Source: Bacteroidales bacterium (GTDB taxonomy: Bacteria; Bacteroidota; Bacteroidia; Bacteroidales; UBA932). Taken from it: 64,000 nucleotides of DNA. The stretch lies in contig JALOCI010000008.1 of the NCBI GenBank assembly GCA_023227835.1, positions 20,788-84,787 of the forward strand. Direction: 5' to 3'. Shown piece by piece: positions 54,551 to 62,613 of the stretch (positions within the stretch are counted from its first letter, which is position 1; every line of letters starts with the position of its first letter). Below the pieces are notes generated by a model. That model was given only the letters and a program-made list of their open reading frames with translations. It made no database searches and had not been told where the DNA came from. Made by a program: the position numbers and the translations under genes.

Positions 54551-54721
54551 ATGAGTACAGATGTTAAACTGAAGTTAATCCAGAACGGTCCTCTCAAGGT
54601 TGAGGGAACAGTTATGGTAATCCATCCTGATGGCAAGGAGGAACAGAAGAGCAACTGCTACATATGCAGATGTGGCAAATCCGGCAACAAACCATGGTGT
54701 GACGGTTCTCACGCCAAATAA
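54551..54721 (+). CDS. CDGSH iron-sulfur domain protein
   Basis: A 56-residue ORF, too short for most ORF lists, reading MSTDVKLKLIQNGPLKVEGT and ending in the CDGSH motif CYICRCGKSGNKPWCDGSH (36-54). This motif binds a 2Fe-2S cluster through three Cys and one His, as in mitoNEET. Single-domain forms of this size are redox or Fe-S shuttle proteins of uncertain role. It lies between the SpoU gene and the RND efflux operon, 68 bases before the adaptor gene. Confidence 0.92.
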   Translation: MSTDVKLKLIQNGPLKVEGTVMVIHPDGKEEQKSNCYICRCGKSGNKPWCDGSHAK

Positions 54722-54789
54722 TTCCTGTGCCGGAATCTTAAACCATTTGCTATCTTTATTGTCAAATAAAACACTAATATATTGTTTTG

Positions 54790-55899
54790 ATGAAAAAGAG
54801 GCAGAGATATATAAATTATATCAGTATTCCGGTTTTACTAGTTTTAACAGTTATTATATACAACTCTCTTTATTCTGATGTAAAGATGGGTGATGGAGAT
54901 ATTTCTTCCGCTTCAAAGGGAGAAAAGTCTAAAAAGGGGGGAGGCGATAAAAAATCCCTTCCGGTATCGGTATATATTGCAGATTTGCAGAGATCCGAAG
55001 ATGGCCTTACACTTCCCGGAACTCTCATAGCCAGGGAGAGAGTTGAGATGGCAAGTGAGCTGACAGGTAGGGTTGTGAGCATCAATTTCAAGGAGGGGCA
55101 GTTTGTGCACAAAGGAGAGGTGTTGGTCAGGCTTAACGATGATGAGCTTCAGGCGCAGCTTTTAAGGGCAGAGTACCAGCAAACGCTTTTATCTGAAAAA
55201 CTTGAAAGGCAGAAAATCCTGCTCAGTAAGGAGGCTGTCAGCAGGGAGGATTATGATCAGGTATCGACCGAGTTTAATGTACTGAAACAGGATATTGAAC
55301 AGCTGAAGATAAAGATCGAGAAGATGAAGATAAGGGCACCTTTTGATGGTGTCATAGGATTCCGGAATATCAGCCTTGGCGCAATGCTGGTACAGAATTC
55401 AAAAATTGCCACAATTGTTGATGTTGCCCATATGATATTGGAGTTCTCCATACCGGAAAAGTATACAAGGAATAAATTGATGGGCACAACTGTAAAATTT
55501 ATGGTAGAAGGGATAAGTGAGCCCTTTCATGCATTGATATATGCCATGGATCCCGAGGTTGATGTCAAGACTCGTACATTAATGTTGAGAGCCAGATTTG
55601 ATAACAGTCGCGGATTACTCAGACCGGGGATGTATGCAAAAGTCAGCTTGAGTTCGCAGAACAATGCACTTAGCGTATATGTTCCGAATCAGGCTGTTGT
55701 TTCGGGAGTAAAAGGTCACTCAGTATGGTTGCTGAAAGGTGGTAAGGCAACAATGACACAGATAAGAACCGGCCTTAGAACAGTAGATATGATGGAGGTA
55801 ATCTCCGGAGTTGAAAAGGGTGATACAGTAATAACAACAGGATTAATGCAGATTCGTGAAGGAGCCACAATAAATCCTACAAATTTAAAGGCTGAATGA
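54790..55899 (+). CDS. RND efflux periplasmic adaptor (membrane fusion protein)
   Basis: HlyD/AcrA-type adaptor of 369 residues linking an RND pump to TolC. An N-terminal anchor or signal (about 8-27) is followed by a basic low-complexity linker, the lipoyl half-motifs (ASELTGRVVSINFKEGQFVH near 76-95), the helical hairpin, and beta-barrel domains ending near 350. I start at ATG 54790 rather than the TTG three bases earlier. It overlaps the permease by 4 bases (ATGA). A TATCTTTA about 40 bases upstream is a poor -7 candidate. Confidence 0.93.
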   Translation: MKKRQRYINYISIPVLLVLTVIIYNSLYSDVKMGDGDISSASKGEKSKKGGGDKKSLPVSVYIADLQRSEDGLTLPGTLIARERVEMASELTGRVVSINFKEGQFVHKGEVLVRLNDDELQAQLLRAEYQQTLLSEKLERQKILLSKEAVSREDYDQVSTEFNVLKQDIEQLKIKIEKMKIRAPFDGVIGFRNISLGAMLVQNSKIATIVDVAHMILEFSIPEKYTRNKLMGTTVKFMVEGISEPFHALIYAMDPEVDVKTRTLMLRARFDNSRGLLRPGMYAKVSLSSQNNALSVYVPNQAVVSGVKGHSVWLLKGGKATMTQIRTGLRTVDMMEVISGVEKGDTVITTGLMQIREGATINPTNLKAE

Positions 55900-58800
55900 G
55901 TCTCTCTACCACCTCAATCAAAAGACCGGTATTAACAACCGTAATGAGCCTCGTAATCATGATTTTCGGGGCTATAGGGTATGTGTCACTTGGAGTAAGG
56001 GATTACCCTAGCGTGGATAACCCCGTGATATCAGTCAGATGCTCTTTCCCTGGAGCTAATGCAGATGTAATAGAGACCCAGATTACCGAACCTTTGGAGG
56101 CGGCCGTTAATGGTATCCCCGGTATCAGGGCTATCTCAAGTACCAGCCGTGACGGGCAAAGCTCAATAAACATAGAGTTTAATCTTGAAGTTGATCTTGA
56201 GACGGCTGCCAATGACGTAAGAGATAAGGTTTCAGGAGCTATGCGCAGATTGCCTCAGGATATTGATGCTCCGGTTGTGGAAAAATCGGATGCGGATGCA
56301 CAACCTATCTATTCAGTTACCCTGCAAAGCCAGACGCGAAACATAATTGATCTAAGCGAATATGCAGAGGTGAATTTCAAGGAGAGGCTGCAGACAATCA
56401 GCGGTGTCAGTAGCGTGAATGTCTGGGGTTCAAAAAGATACTCTGTCCGATTGCGAATGGACCCTCTTTTACTTGCTGCCTACAAGGTAACGCCGCTGGA
56501 TGTGAGAAATGCAGTCAACAGGGAAAATGTAGAATTGCCTTCGGGAACAATAATGGGCTCGACAATGGAGCTTACAGTAAGAACGCTGGGTAGACTAAAA
56601 ACCATTGATGATTTCAATAACCTGATAATTTCAAAAAACGAGGGAAGGATAGTACGTTTTTCAGACATCGGAGTTGCCGAGGTTGATGCCGAGAGTACAA
56701 GATCGATTTTAAAGAGAAATGGCGTTCCTATGGTTGCGTGTGTTCTTATACCTCAACCCGGAGCAAATTATATCAACATTGTAGATGATGCGGAGAAGGC
56801 TATTAAAGAGCTTAAAAAATCTCTTCCCGAAGATATAGAGGTTGGAGTTGGCTTTGATAATACAGTATTTATAAGGGATTCGATACGTGAGGTGAAATCA
56901 ACCATTATGGAGGCATTCTTCCTAGTGGTGCTTATAATTTTCCTTTTCCTGAGGAACTGGAGAACTACACTTATACCGGTACTGGCAATTCCGATATCAT
57001 TGATAGGAGTTTTCTTTATAATGTACCTCGCCGGTTTCTCCATCAATATCCTCACCCTGCTTGCCATAGTGCTTTCAATAGGCCTTGTCGTGGATGATGC
57101 GATAGTGGTTATGGAGAATATTTACACCAAGATTGAACGGGGAGTCTCTCCGAGGGAGGCAAGCATAGAGGGTTCAAAAGAGATTTTCTTCGCTATTATA
57201 GCGACAACAATCACTCTGGTCTCGGTATTCTTCCCGATTGTATTCCTTCAAGGGGTGACCGGGCGTCTTTTCAGAGAGTTTTCGGTTGTGATTGCAGGGT
57301 CAGTATTGATATCATGTTTTGTTGCTCTCACATTCACTCCGATGATTACATCAAAAATGATTAAGCCGGGAGTTAATGAAGGGGCATTTTATAAAAAGAC
57401 AGAGCCGTTCTTTGTGTGGTTAAATGGTGCCTACAGACGCTCTCTGCAATCTTTCATGTCAAAAAAATGGTTAGCTCCCTTGTTTTTGTTGATAACAACC
57501 GGATTGATAGTCTGGCTGTGGGTCTCTATTCCTTCAGAGATGGCTCCGCTTGAGGACAGGTCGATGATATCTATCTCAAGTACTGCTCAAGAGGGGGCAA
57601 CTTATTATTACATGCTTGACTATTCCGACCAGATGTGGGATATGATTGATGCTTCCGTGCCGGAAAAGGAAAATGCACTGCAGATGGTTGGCATGGGTGG
57701 TGCTAACAGGTCTAACTTTCAGCTTTCATTAGTTCCTCCGGATCAGAGATCGAGGAAACAACAGGATATAGCAGATGAGCTCTCACCGAAGGTTGCAAGG
57801 ATGACAGGGGCAAAAAGTTTTGTCACACAACAACAGACATTTGGCGGAAGGAGAGGTGGAATGCCGGTGCAGTATGTGATTCAGGCCAAGAATCTTGACT
57901 CGCTTAAAAGTGCCTTGCCGCTGTTTATGTCAGAGGTTGCCCAGAGCGAAATCTTTTCAAATTCAGATGTTAACCTTCGCTTTACAAAGCCTGAGTTGAG
58001 TATCTCTATCGACAGGGATAAGACCTCTTTGATGGGTATATCTATTCAGAACATTGCGCAGACTCTTCAGTTAACAATGAGTGAACAAAGAATAGGCTAT
58101 TTCATAAGGAACGGAAAACAGTATCAGATACTGAGCGAGATTAACCAGAACGACAGGAATAAACCTCTTGACATGGCAAATATCTTTGTCAGAAATGACA
58201 CAGGAGACCTTATCCCGTTGGACAATCTGATAAAGATGGAAGAGAGCAGCATGCCGCCTCAGCTATACCGGTACAACCGTTTCGTTGCAGCTACTGTCTC
58301 CGCCTCACTTGCTCATGGCTACACTTTAGGCCAGGGAATAGAGGAGATGGACAGGATTGCACGTAAGGTGCTTGATCCGGACAGTTTCTCGACAGCATTG
58401 TCAGGCCAGTCAAAAGATTTTGTAGAGAGTACATCCAGCCTCTTTTTTGCATTTGTGCTGGCTCTTGTGTTGATATATCTTGTCCTCTCCGCACAGTTTG
58501 AAAGTTTCAGAGATCCCCTTGTGATAATGCTCACAGTTCCTCTTGCTCTTGTCGGAGCTCTGTTGTGCATGAAGCTTGCTGTACAGACTATGAACATATT
58601 CAGTGAAATAGGCCTTATTATGCTAATCGGACTAGTCTCCAAAAATGGAATACTTATAGTCGAATTTGCAAACCAGAGAAGGATAGCCGGTATAGATAAG
58701 CAGATTGCCATACTTGAATCATCCGCATCCCGTTTCAGACCGATACTAATGACCAGTCTCTCAACAATTCTGGGTATACTCCCTATGGTTTATGCGACAG

Positions 58801-58943
58801 GAGCCGGGGCCGAAAGCCGCGTTGCCATGGGCGTTGCTGTTGCAGGAGGACTTGTGTTTGCGACATTCTTCACACTCTACATTATTCCTGCAATGTATTC
58901 CTATATTTCATCATCAAAAGATCTTAAAGATATTAATGAATAA
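55896..58943 (+). CDS. RND efflux transporter permease (AcrB-type, HAE1)
   Basis: Proton-driven inner-membrane pump of 1015 residues with twelve membrane segments in two repeats and two large periplasmic loops. The proton relay is intact: paired Asp in GLVVDDAIVVMENI (about 393-406) and Lys in MLIGLVSKNGILIVEF near 910. It exports drugs or other hydrophobic compounds together with the adaptor and TolC protein. It overlaps the TolC gene by 8 bases. Confidence 0.95.
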   Translation: MSLSTTSIKRPVLTTVMSLVIMIFGAIGYVSLGVRDYPSVDNPVISVRCSFPGANADVIETQITEPLEAAVNGIPGIRAISSTSRDGQSSINIEFNLEVDLETAANDVRDKVSGAMRRLPQDIDAPVVEKSDADAQPIYSVTLQSQTRNIIDLSEYAEVNFKERLQTISGVSSVNVWGSKRYSVRLRMDPLLLAAYKVTPLDVRNAVNRENVELPSGTIMGSTMELTVRTLGRLKTIDDFNNLIISKNEGRIVRFSDIGVAEVDAESTRSILKRNGVPMVACVLIPQPGANYINIVDDAEKAIKELKKSLPEDIEVGVGFDNTVFIRDSIREVKSTIMEAFFLVVLIIFLFLRNWRTTLIPVLAIPISLIGVFFIMYLAGFSINILTLLAIVLSIGLVVDDAIVVMENIYTKIERGVSPREASIEGSKEIFFAIIATTITLVSVFFPIVFLQGVTGRLFREFSVVIAGSVLISCFVALTFTPMITSKMIKPGVNEGAFYKKTEPFFVWLNGAYRRSLQSFMSKKWLAPLFLLITTGLIVWLWVSIPSEMAPLEDRSMISISSTAQEGATYYYMLDYSDQMWDMIDASVPEKENALQMVGMGGANRSNFQLSLVPPDQRSRKQQDIADELSPKVARMTGAKSFVTQQQTFGGRRGGMPVQYVIQAKNLDSLKSALPLFMSEVAQSEIFSNSDVNLRFTKPELSISIDRDKTSLMGISIQNIAQTLQLTMSEQRIGYFIRNGKQYQILSEINQNDRNKPLDMANIFVRNDTGDLIPLDNLIKMEESSMPPQLYRYNRFVAATVSASLAHGYTLGQGIEEMDRIARKVLDPDSFSTALSGQSKDFVESTSSLFFAFVLALVLIYLVLSAQFESFRDPLVIMLTVPLALVGALLCMKLAVQTMNIFSEIGLIMLIGLVSKNGILIVEFANQRRIAGIDKQIAILESSASRFRPILMTSLSTILGILPMVYATGAGAESRVAMGVAVAGGLVFATFFTLYIIPAMYSYISSSKDLKDINE

Positions 58944-60252
58944 AAGATATATAACTCTCGCAACTGTATTGATTCTTGGTCTTAAAGCAGGAGCTCAGGA
59001 GTCTGAGCCTGTAACATTGCAACAGTGTATAACCGTTGCCCTCAAGGACAATTACTCTGTTATCATCTCCTCAAACGAACTGGAGATGTCAAAGAATAAC
59101 GTAACTCTTGCACCTTTTCTTCCTTCGTTGACGCTCGGTTCAAAGCAAACATCAACCGAGCTGAATGAGAGGTCGTACAATCAGCAGGGAGCAGTTACCG
59201 GGGGTATTTCAAAATCAACGACCGTCCTAAGCAATGCAACCATAAACTGGAGGCTCTTCGACGGATTTTCCATGTTTGCAGAGAGGGATAAACAAATAGA
59301 GTTGCTCAGGAAAGGCGAGTATGCGTTCCGCTCTGTCGTGGAGAATCTTGTTATGGATGTTTCAGCTCAGTATTTCAAGATAATAAGTCTTCAGAATCGT
59401 GTGAAATTGCTGGATGAGCTCCTGGGAATTTCTGATACAAGGTACAATCAGGCCCTGACAAGGTACAGAATCGGTAAAGATTCTGGGCTTGAGTATAAAC
59501 AGGCAAAGATCAACCTTAACAGTGACTCTTCGCAACTGTTGCTACAGAGAGAGAACCTGAAAAATGCCTATATTGAGCTTTACCGGCTCATGAATGTTTC
59601 TACAGGTTCGAAATATATAATCAAAGATACTATATTGCCGGAGCCTGTTATGAGTCTTGATTACCTGCTGGGAAAAGGCATGGAGAACAATACATCTGTA
59701 CTTGCGGCAAAAGCAGGAGAGAGGGTGGCCGGTCTCGATCTGAAAATTGCAAAATCTTCTCGGTATCCGGTGCTGGATCTTTCGGCCGGTTACAACTACA
59801 ATCTCTATGACAACAATTATTATCCCTCTAAATTTGATCGCTATAACGGATATAATTTTGGGCTGAATCTCTCTGTTCCTTTATTTGACGGGCTGGAGGT
59901 AAATCGAAAAATTAAAAATGCAAAAATCCTTCAGGAAAATTCAAGATTGAATCTCGAAAGGGAGAAACAGGATCTTGAGAGCAATCTGCGTTCACTGTAC
60001 AATCTGTATATAAACAATATCCGGATGGTGGGATTTGAGAGAGAGAACAAGGAGACCGCATACTTCAATCTGGAGGCCGCTATGGAAAAATACAGGCTGG
60101 GAGGTCTCTCGGGTATTGAGTTTCGTGATATTCAACTCTCATATCTTGATGCATCGGACAGAATGCTGGAGGCAGTCTATCAAGCAAAGATATCAGAGAT
60201 TACTCTTCATCTTCTGATTGGAGATCTGTTTCAGAATACTCTTCAGAGGTAA
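58936..60252 (+). CDS. TolC family outer-membrane efflux protein
   Basis: Outer-membrane channel of the RND pump, 438 residues. It has a signal peptide (YITLATVLILGLKAGAQ) and the duplicated helical OEP domains; NATINWRLFDGFSMFAERDK and FGLNLSVPLFDGLEVNRKIK mark the two strand-helix transitions. The start is ATG 58936 within the permease gene; an upstream in-frame extension to 58792 is spurious. Its last 53 bases are antisense to the serine hydrolase gene. Confidence 0.92.
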   Translation: MNKRYITLATVLILGLKAGAQESEPVTLQQCITVALKDNYSVIISSNELEMSKNNVTLAPFLPSLTLGSKQTSTELNERSYNQQGAVTGGISKSTTVLSNATINWRLFDGFSMFAERDKQIELLRKGEYAFRSVVENLVMDVSAQYFKIISLQNRVKLLDELLGISDTRYNQALTRYRIGKDSGLEYKQAKINLNSDSSQLLLQRENLKNAYIELYRLMNVSTGSKYIIKDTILPEPVMSLDYLLGKGMENNTSVLAAKAGERVAGLDLKIAKSSRYPVLDLSAGYNYNLYDNNYYPSKFDRYNGYNFGLNLSVPLFDGLEVNRKIKNAKILQENSRLNLEREKQDLESNLRSLYNLYINNIRMVGFERENKETAYFNLEAAMEKYRLGGLSGIEFRDIQLSYLDASDRMLEAVYQAKISEITLHLLIGDLFQNTLQR

Positions 60253-61558
60253 TGTTAAAAAGGTCTCTTTGAGGCAGTGAGTCCATTCTGGAGAAAGCCT
60301 TGTTGAACATCCCCTCTACAATTTTGGGGAAACGTGCTCCTTTCCATGAACTGGTGTTAGCAAGGAATACCCATGTCAACCCATCTTTCTGACACTTAAT
60401 CATAGCGCTCATTCCTGACAGGGTTCCTGTCCTTATCCAATCACCGTTAGGACGAGCCTTGGCCCAACCAATCGGCAGATGCTGGGCATCAGCTGTAGTC
60501 ATAATTTTTATGCTTTCCGGAGACAGAATGTTGGGAATTCCTGGTCTGCCATCTATAGATGCCAGAAATTTAACGAGTTCACTAGGTGAGGCAACCCATC
60601 CTCCGGCACCGGACAACCCTGCCACATCATTACCGCCATAACATTTAGGGCACATTATACCACTTCCGTCGAACGATTCGATCAACAATTCATCTTTAGG
60701 CTCATAATACCTTACTTCGTTGGGAAATTTCTGGTCGTGAAAGTTTTTGGCAATATGCATGTCATATATTCCTATAGGAGCAAGTATTACATTTTTCACA
60801 TAAGACTCGTATGGAATACCTGTTGCCTGTTCAATAATCCTGGAAAGCAGCACATATCCGAAATTGGAGTATTTAGTACCGTTTCCCGGCTGGTAACTGA
60901 GATTCCGGCTGAGAACATAACGAATAATGTCGTCTGTTTTGGGGGCTGAGTCCAGCTTCATCCGATTACGTATTATGTTCGGGATAAACATTGGGTCACC
61001 ACCTCTTCTTGAGAAACCTCCCCTGTGTCTGAGCAACTCTTCTATTGTTATATCTCTGACACGCTTGTCCTTAATCTCACTGAATTCAGGGATATCCATC
61101 AGACCCCCTTTGGCAAAAGGTTTCTGATCCAATTTAAGAATACCCTTTTCCACAAGCTTCATCACAGTTACGGCGGTTATGAGTTTTGAAACAGAGGCTA
61201 TTCTGAAAATATGACGCACCTCTGTTTTTACAGAATCTTCCTCATCAGCCCAACCGTATCCTTTGGCATAGATAAGACGATCATCTTGCATTATGGCAAC
61301 CGACGCTCCTTTAATACCCCATTGGCGCATGAACTGCTTTATATATCCATCCAGCTTTTTTGTCTCGGGTAATTCGGATTTTTCATTTGAAAGCAAGTGG
61401 TTAAGGGCCAAAACCGGTTTCCTGTGTTTAGGCTCTTCACTACTCTGTGCTTTTGTAAAGAGTGTTTTTGCGAATAAAAGGAGTACGGTTATAATTATGA
61501 AAGAGATAATTAGCCCGGATATTTTGATCGGGTGACGGCGTCTTTTTCTGGATGTCAT
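60200..61558 (-). CDS. Serine hydrolase, class C beta-lactamase family
   Basis: A 452-residue membrane-anchored protein (hydrophobic segment about 13-32) of the beta-lactamase/DD-peptidase-like family (S12). The catalytic SxxK is SVSK (122-125) and the YxN motif is YSN (230-232). The third motif (KTG/HxG) may be RTGTLSG near 385. Family functions range from peptidoglycan peptidase to esterase, so substrate is unknown. The C-terminal tail after about 430 is acidic and overlaps the TolC gene on the other strand. Confidence 0.87.
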   Translation of the reverse strand: MTSRKRRRHPIKISGLIISFIIITVLLLFAKTLFTKAQSSEEPKHRKPVLALNHLLSNEKSELPETKKLDGYIKQFMRQWGIKGASVAIMQDDRLIYAKGYGWADEEDSVKTEVRHIFRIASVSKLITAVTVMKLVEKGILKLDQKPFAKGGLMDIPEFSEIKDKRVRDITIEELLRHRGGFSRRGGDPMFIPNIIRNRMKLDSAPKTDDIIRYVLSRNLSYQPGNGTKYSNFGYVLLSRIIEQATGIPYESYVKNVILAPIGIYDMHIAKNFHDQKFPNEVRYYEPKDELLIESFDGSGIMCPKCYGGNDVAGLSGAGGWVASPSELVKFLASIDGRPGIPNILSPESIKIMTTADAQHLPIGWAKARPNGDWIRTGTLSGMSAMIKCQKDGLTWVFLANTSSWKGARFPKIVEGMFNKAFSRMDSLPQRDLFNITSEEYSETDLQSEDEE

Positions 61559-61564
61559 TTATTT

Positions 61565-61634
61565 AGTTAAAAGTTTAGAAGTGATGAGCTAAGAGTTGAT
61601 AGTGAATAGATTAGTGAAAGGTTAAAAGTTTAGT
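61565..61634. repeat. Second AGTNNNN heptad repeat array
   Basis: About ten units: AGTTAAA, AGTTTAG, (A) AGTGATG, AGCTAAG, AGTTGAT, AGTGAAT, a 5-base fragment, AGTGAAA, GGTTAAA, AGTTTAG. It fills the gap between the start of the serine hydrolase and the end of the SIMPL gene, whose stop codon (61630-61632) lies in the last unit. It is less regular than the array at 9482-9559 but has the same period and leading AGT. Confidence 0.65.
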
Positions 61635-62331
61635 CCAGGGTGAATTTGACGTATATGTTCTGAGTAAAGCTAATTTTGCCAAAAGAGAGGTCCGGCCCGG
61701 CATATTCTTCAGATACATTGGCACTCTCCATTTTGGCTCCGAGTGAAGCTAACCCCCTGATTACGATGTCTCTCTGATATCCTTCGCTGTGTTGTATATA
61801 GATTGCCTTACCGAGTTTCCTTCCCAGGGCGTTTGCAAGTATCTCAGCCCTGTTTTTTGCTTTTTCAGTAGCCATTATCATAACCTCATTCTTAACCTTC
61901 TCCTTGTCAGAAACATCCGTCTTTACAACCGAGACATTCGGTATCGAAAGTTTTTCCAACTCTTTAAAAACCTTTATCAGCATATCTGTGCTTGATATCT
62001 TGAGCTGGTATGACTTTGAGGTAACAACTGTATTTTTTTTCAGGATATATTCCTGCATCTGGGTGGCAATATCTTTAACCAGCATGTCCTTTTCAAGGTC
62101 CACACCAAGAGACTTCAATCTTGAAAACATCTCCTTCTCCTGCTTTTCCAGCGACTTGTTTTTATTGTCCTTCTCTTCAATGGTGATGCTAATGAAAATT
62201 TCATCCGGAGAAACCTCTTTAGTGGCAGAGGCTGTAATCTCTATGTAGTTCTGGTCTATAAAGTTCTTTTCCTGGGCCGAAAGTGCGGAAGTTGTAATTA
62301 GAATTGCGATTGCGGTCAATATTTTCTTCAT
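61630..62331 (-). CDS. SIMPL (DUF541) domain periplasmic protein
   Basis: A 233-residue secreted protein: signal peptide to about 20 (LTAIAILITTSALSAQ), then the SIMPL domain with IEITASATKEVSPDEIFISI near 29-48 and a C-terminal ATEKAKNRAEILANALGRKL block. Relatives include E. coli YggE, a periplasmic protein linked to oxidative stress; function here is unknown. The start is ATG 62331; further upstream in-frame codons run into the inverted-repeat region. Confidence 0.85.
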   Translation of the reverse strand: MKKILTAIAILITTSALSAQEKNFIDQNYIEITASATKEVSPDEIFISITIEEKDNKNKSLEKQEKEMFSRLKSLGVDLEKDMLVKDIATQMQEYILKKNTVVTSKSYQLKISSTDMLIKVFKELEKLSIPNVSVVKTDVSDKEKVKNEVMIMATEKAKNRAEILANALGRKLGKAIYIQHSEGYQRDIVIRGLASLGAKMESANVSEEYAGPDLSFGKISFTQNIYVKFTLD

Positions 62332-62380
62332 GATTATGATGTTTTGGTTAATTTTCTGGTTACATAAATTATACCATTTT

Positions 62381-62492
62381 GTTTTTAGTGGCACTGATTT
62401 TTCTAATTATCATAAAGACAAATAAGTATATTTTTTAATAATCAAATATACTGATATTGTGTAAATTAGAAAAATCAGTACCACTGAAAAAC
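62381..62492. repeat. Nested inverted repeat upstream of the SIMPL gene
   Basis: Outer arms 62381-62410 and 62463-62492 are nearly complementary (about 28 bases, one mismatch and one single-base indel, core ACTGATTTTTCTAATT). Inside lie a second perfect 9-base inverted repeat, AGTATATTT (62425-62433) and AAATATACT (62444-62452), and a minus-strand TATATTTG. The element lies in the gap between the hydrogenase terminator and the SIMPL start. Confidence 0.75.
62443..62450 (-). promoter_or_regulatory. Candidate -7 element for the SIMPL gene
   Basis: Minus-strand TATATTTG fits the consensus, with TTTT at the -33 spacing. It sits in the inner stem of the nested inverted repeat, so folding or binding there could affect transcription. 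The leader would be about 105 bases. Confidence 0.45.
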
Positions 62493-62531
62493 TAAAAAAG
62501 AGTGGCAAAAAAAATATTTTTTTGCCACTCT
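62493..62531 (-). terminator. Rho-independent terminator after the hydrogenase
   Basis: A perfect 15-base stem (AGAGTGGCAAAAAAA at 62499-62513, TTTTTTTGCCACTCT at 62517-62531) with a 3-base loop; on the minus strand it is followed by TTTTTTAG. It lies 83 bases after the hydrogenase stop. Confidence 0.82.
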
Positions 62532-62613
62532 GCTTTCACTTGTTCTTTTCAACCATGTTTGACGGGTTGATTTAAAAGATTAGTAATAAGGAATATAAGT
62601 TGGGTTAATAGGG

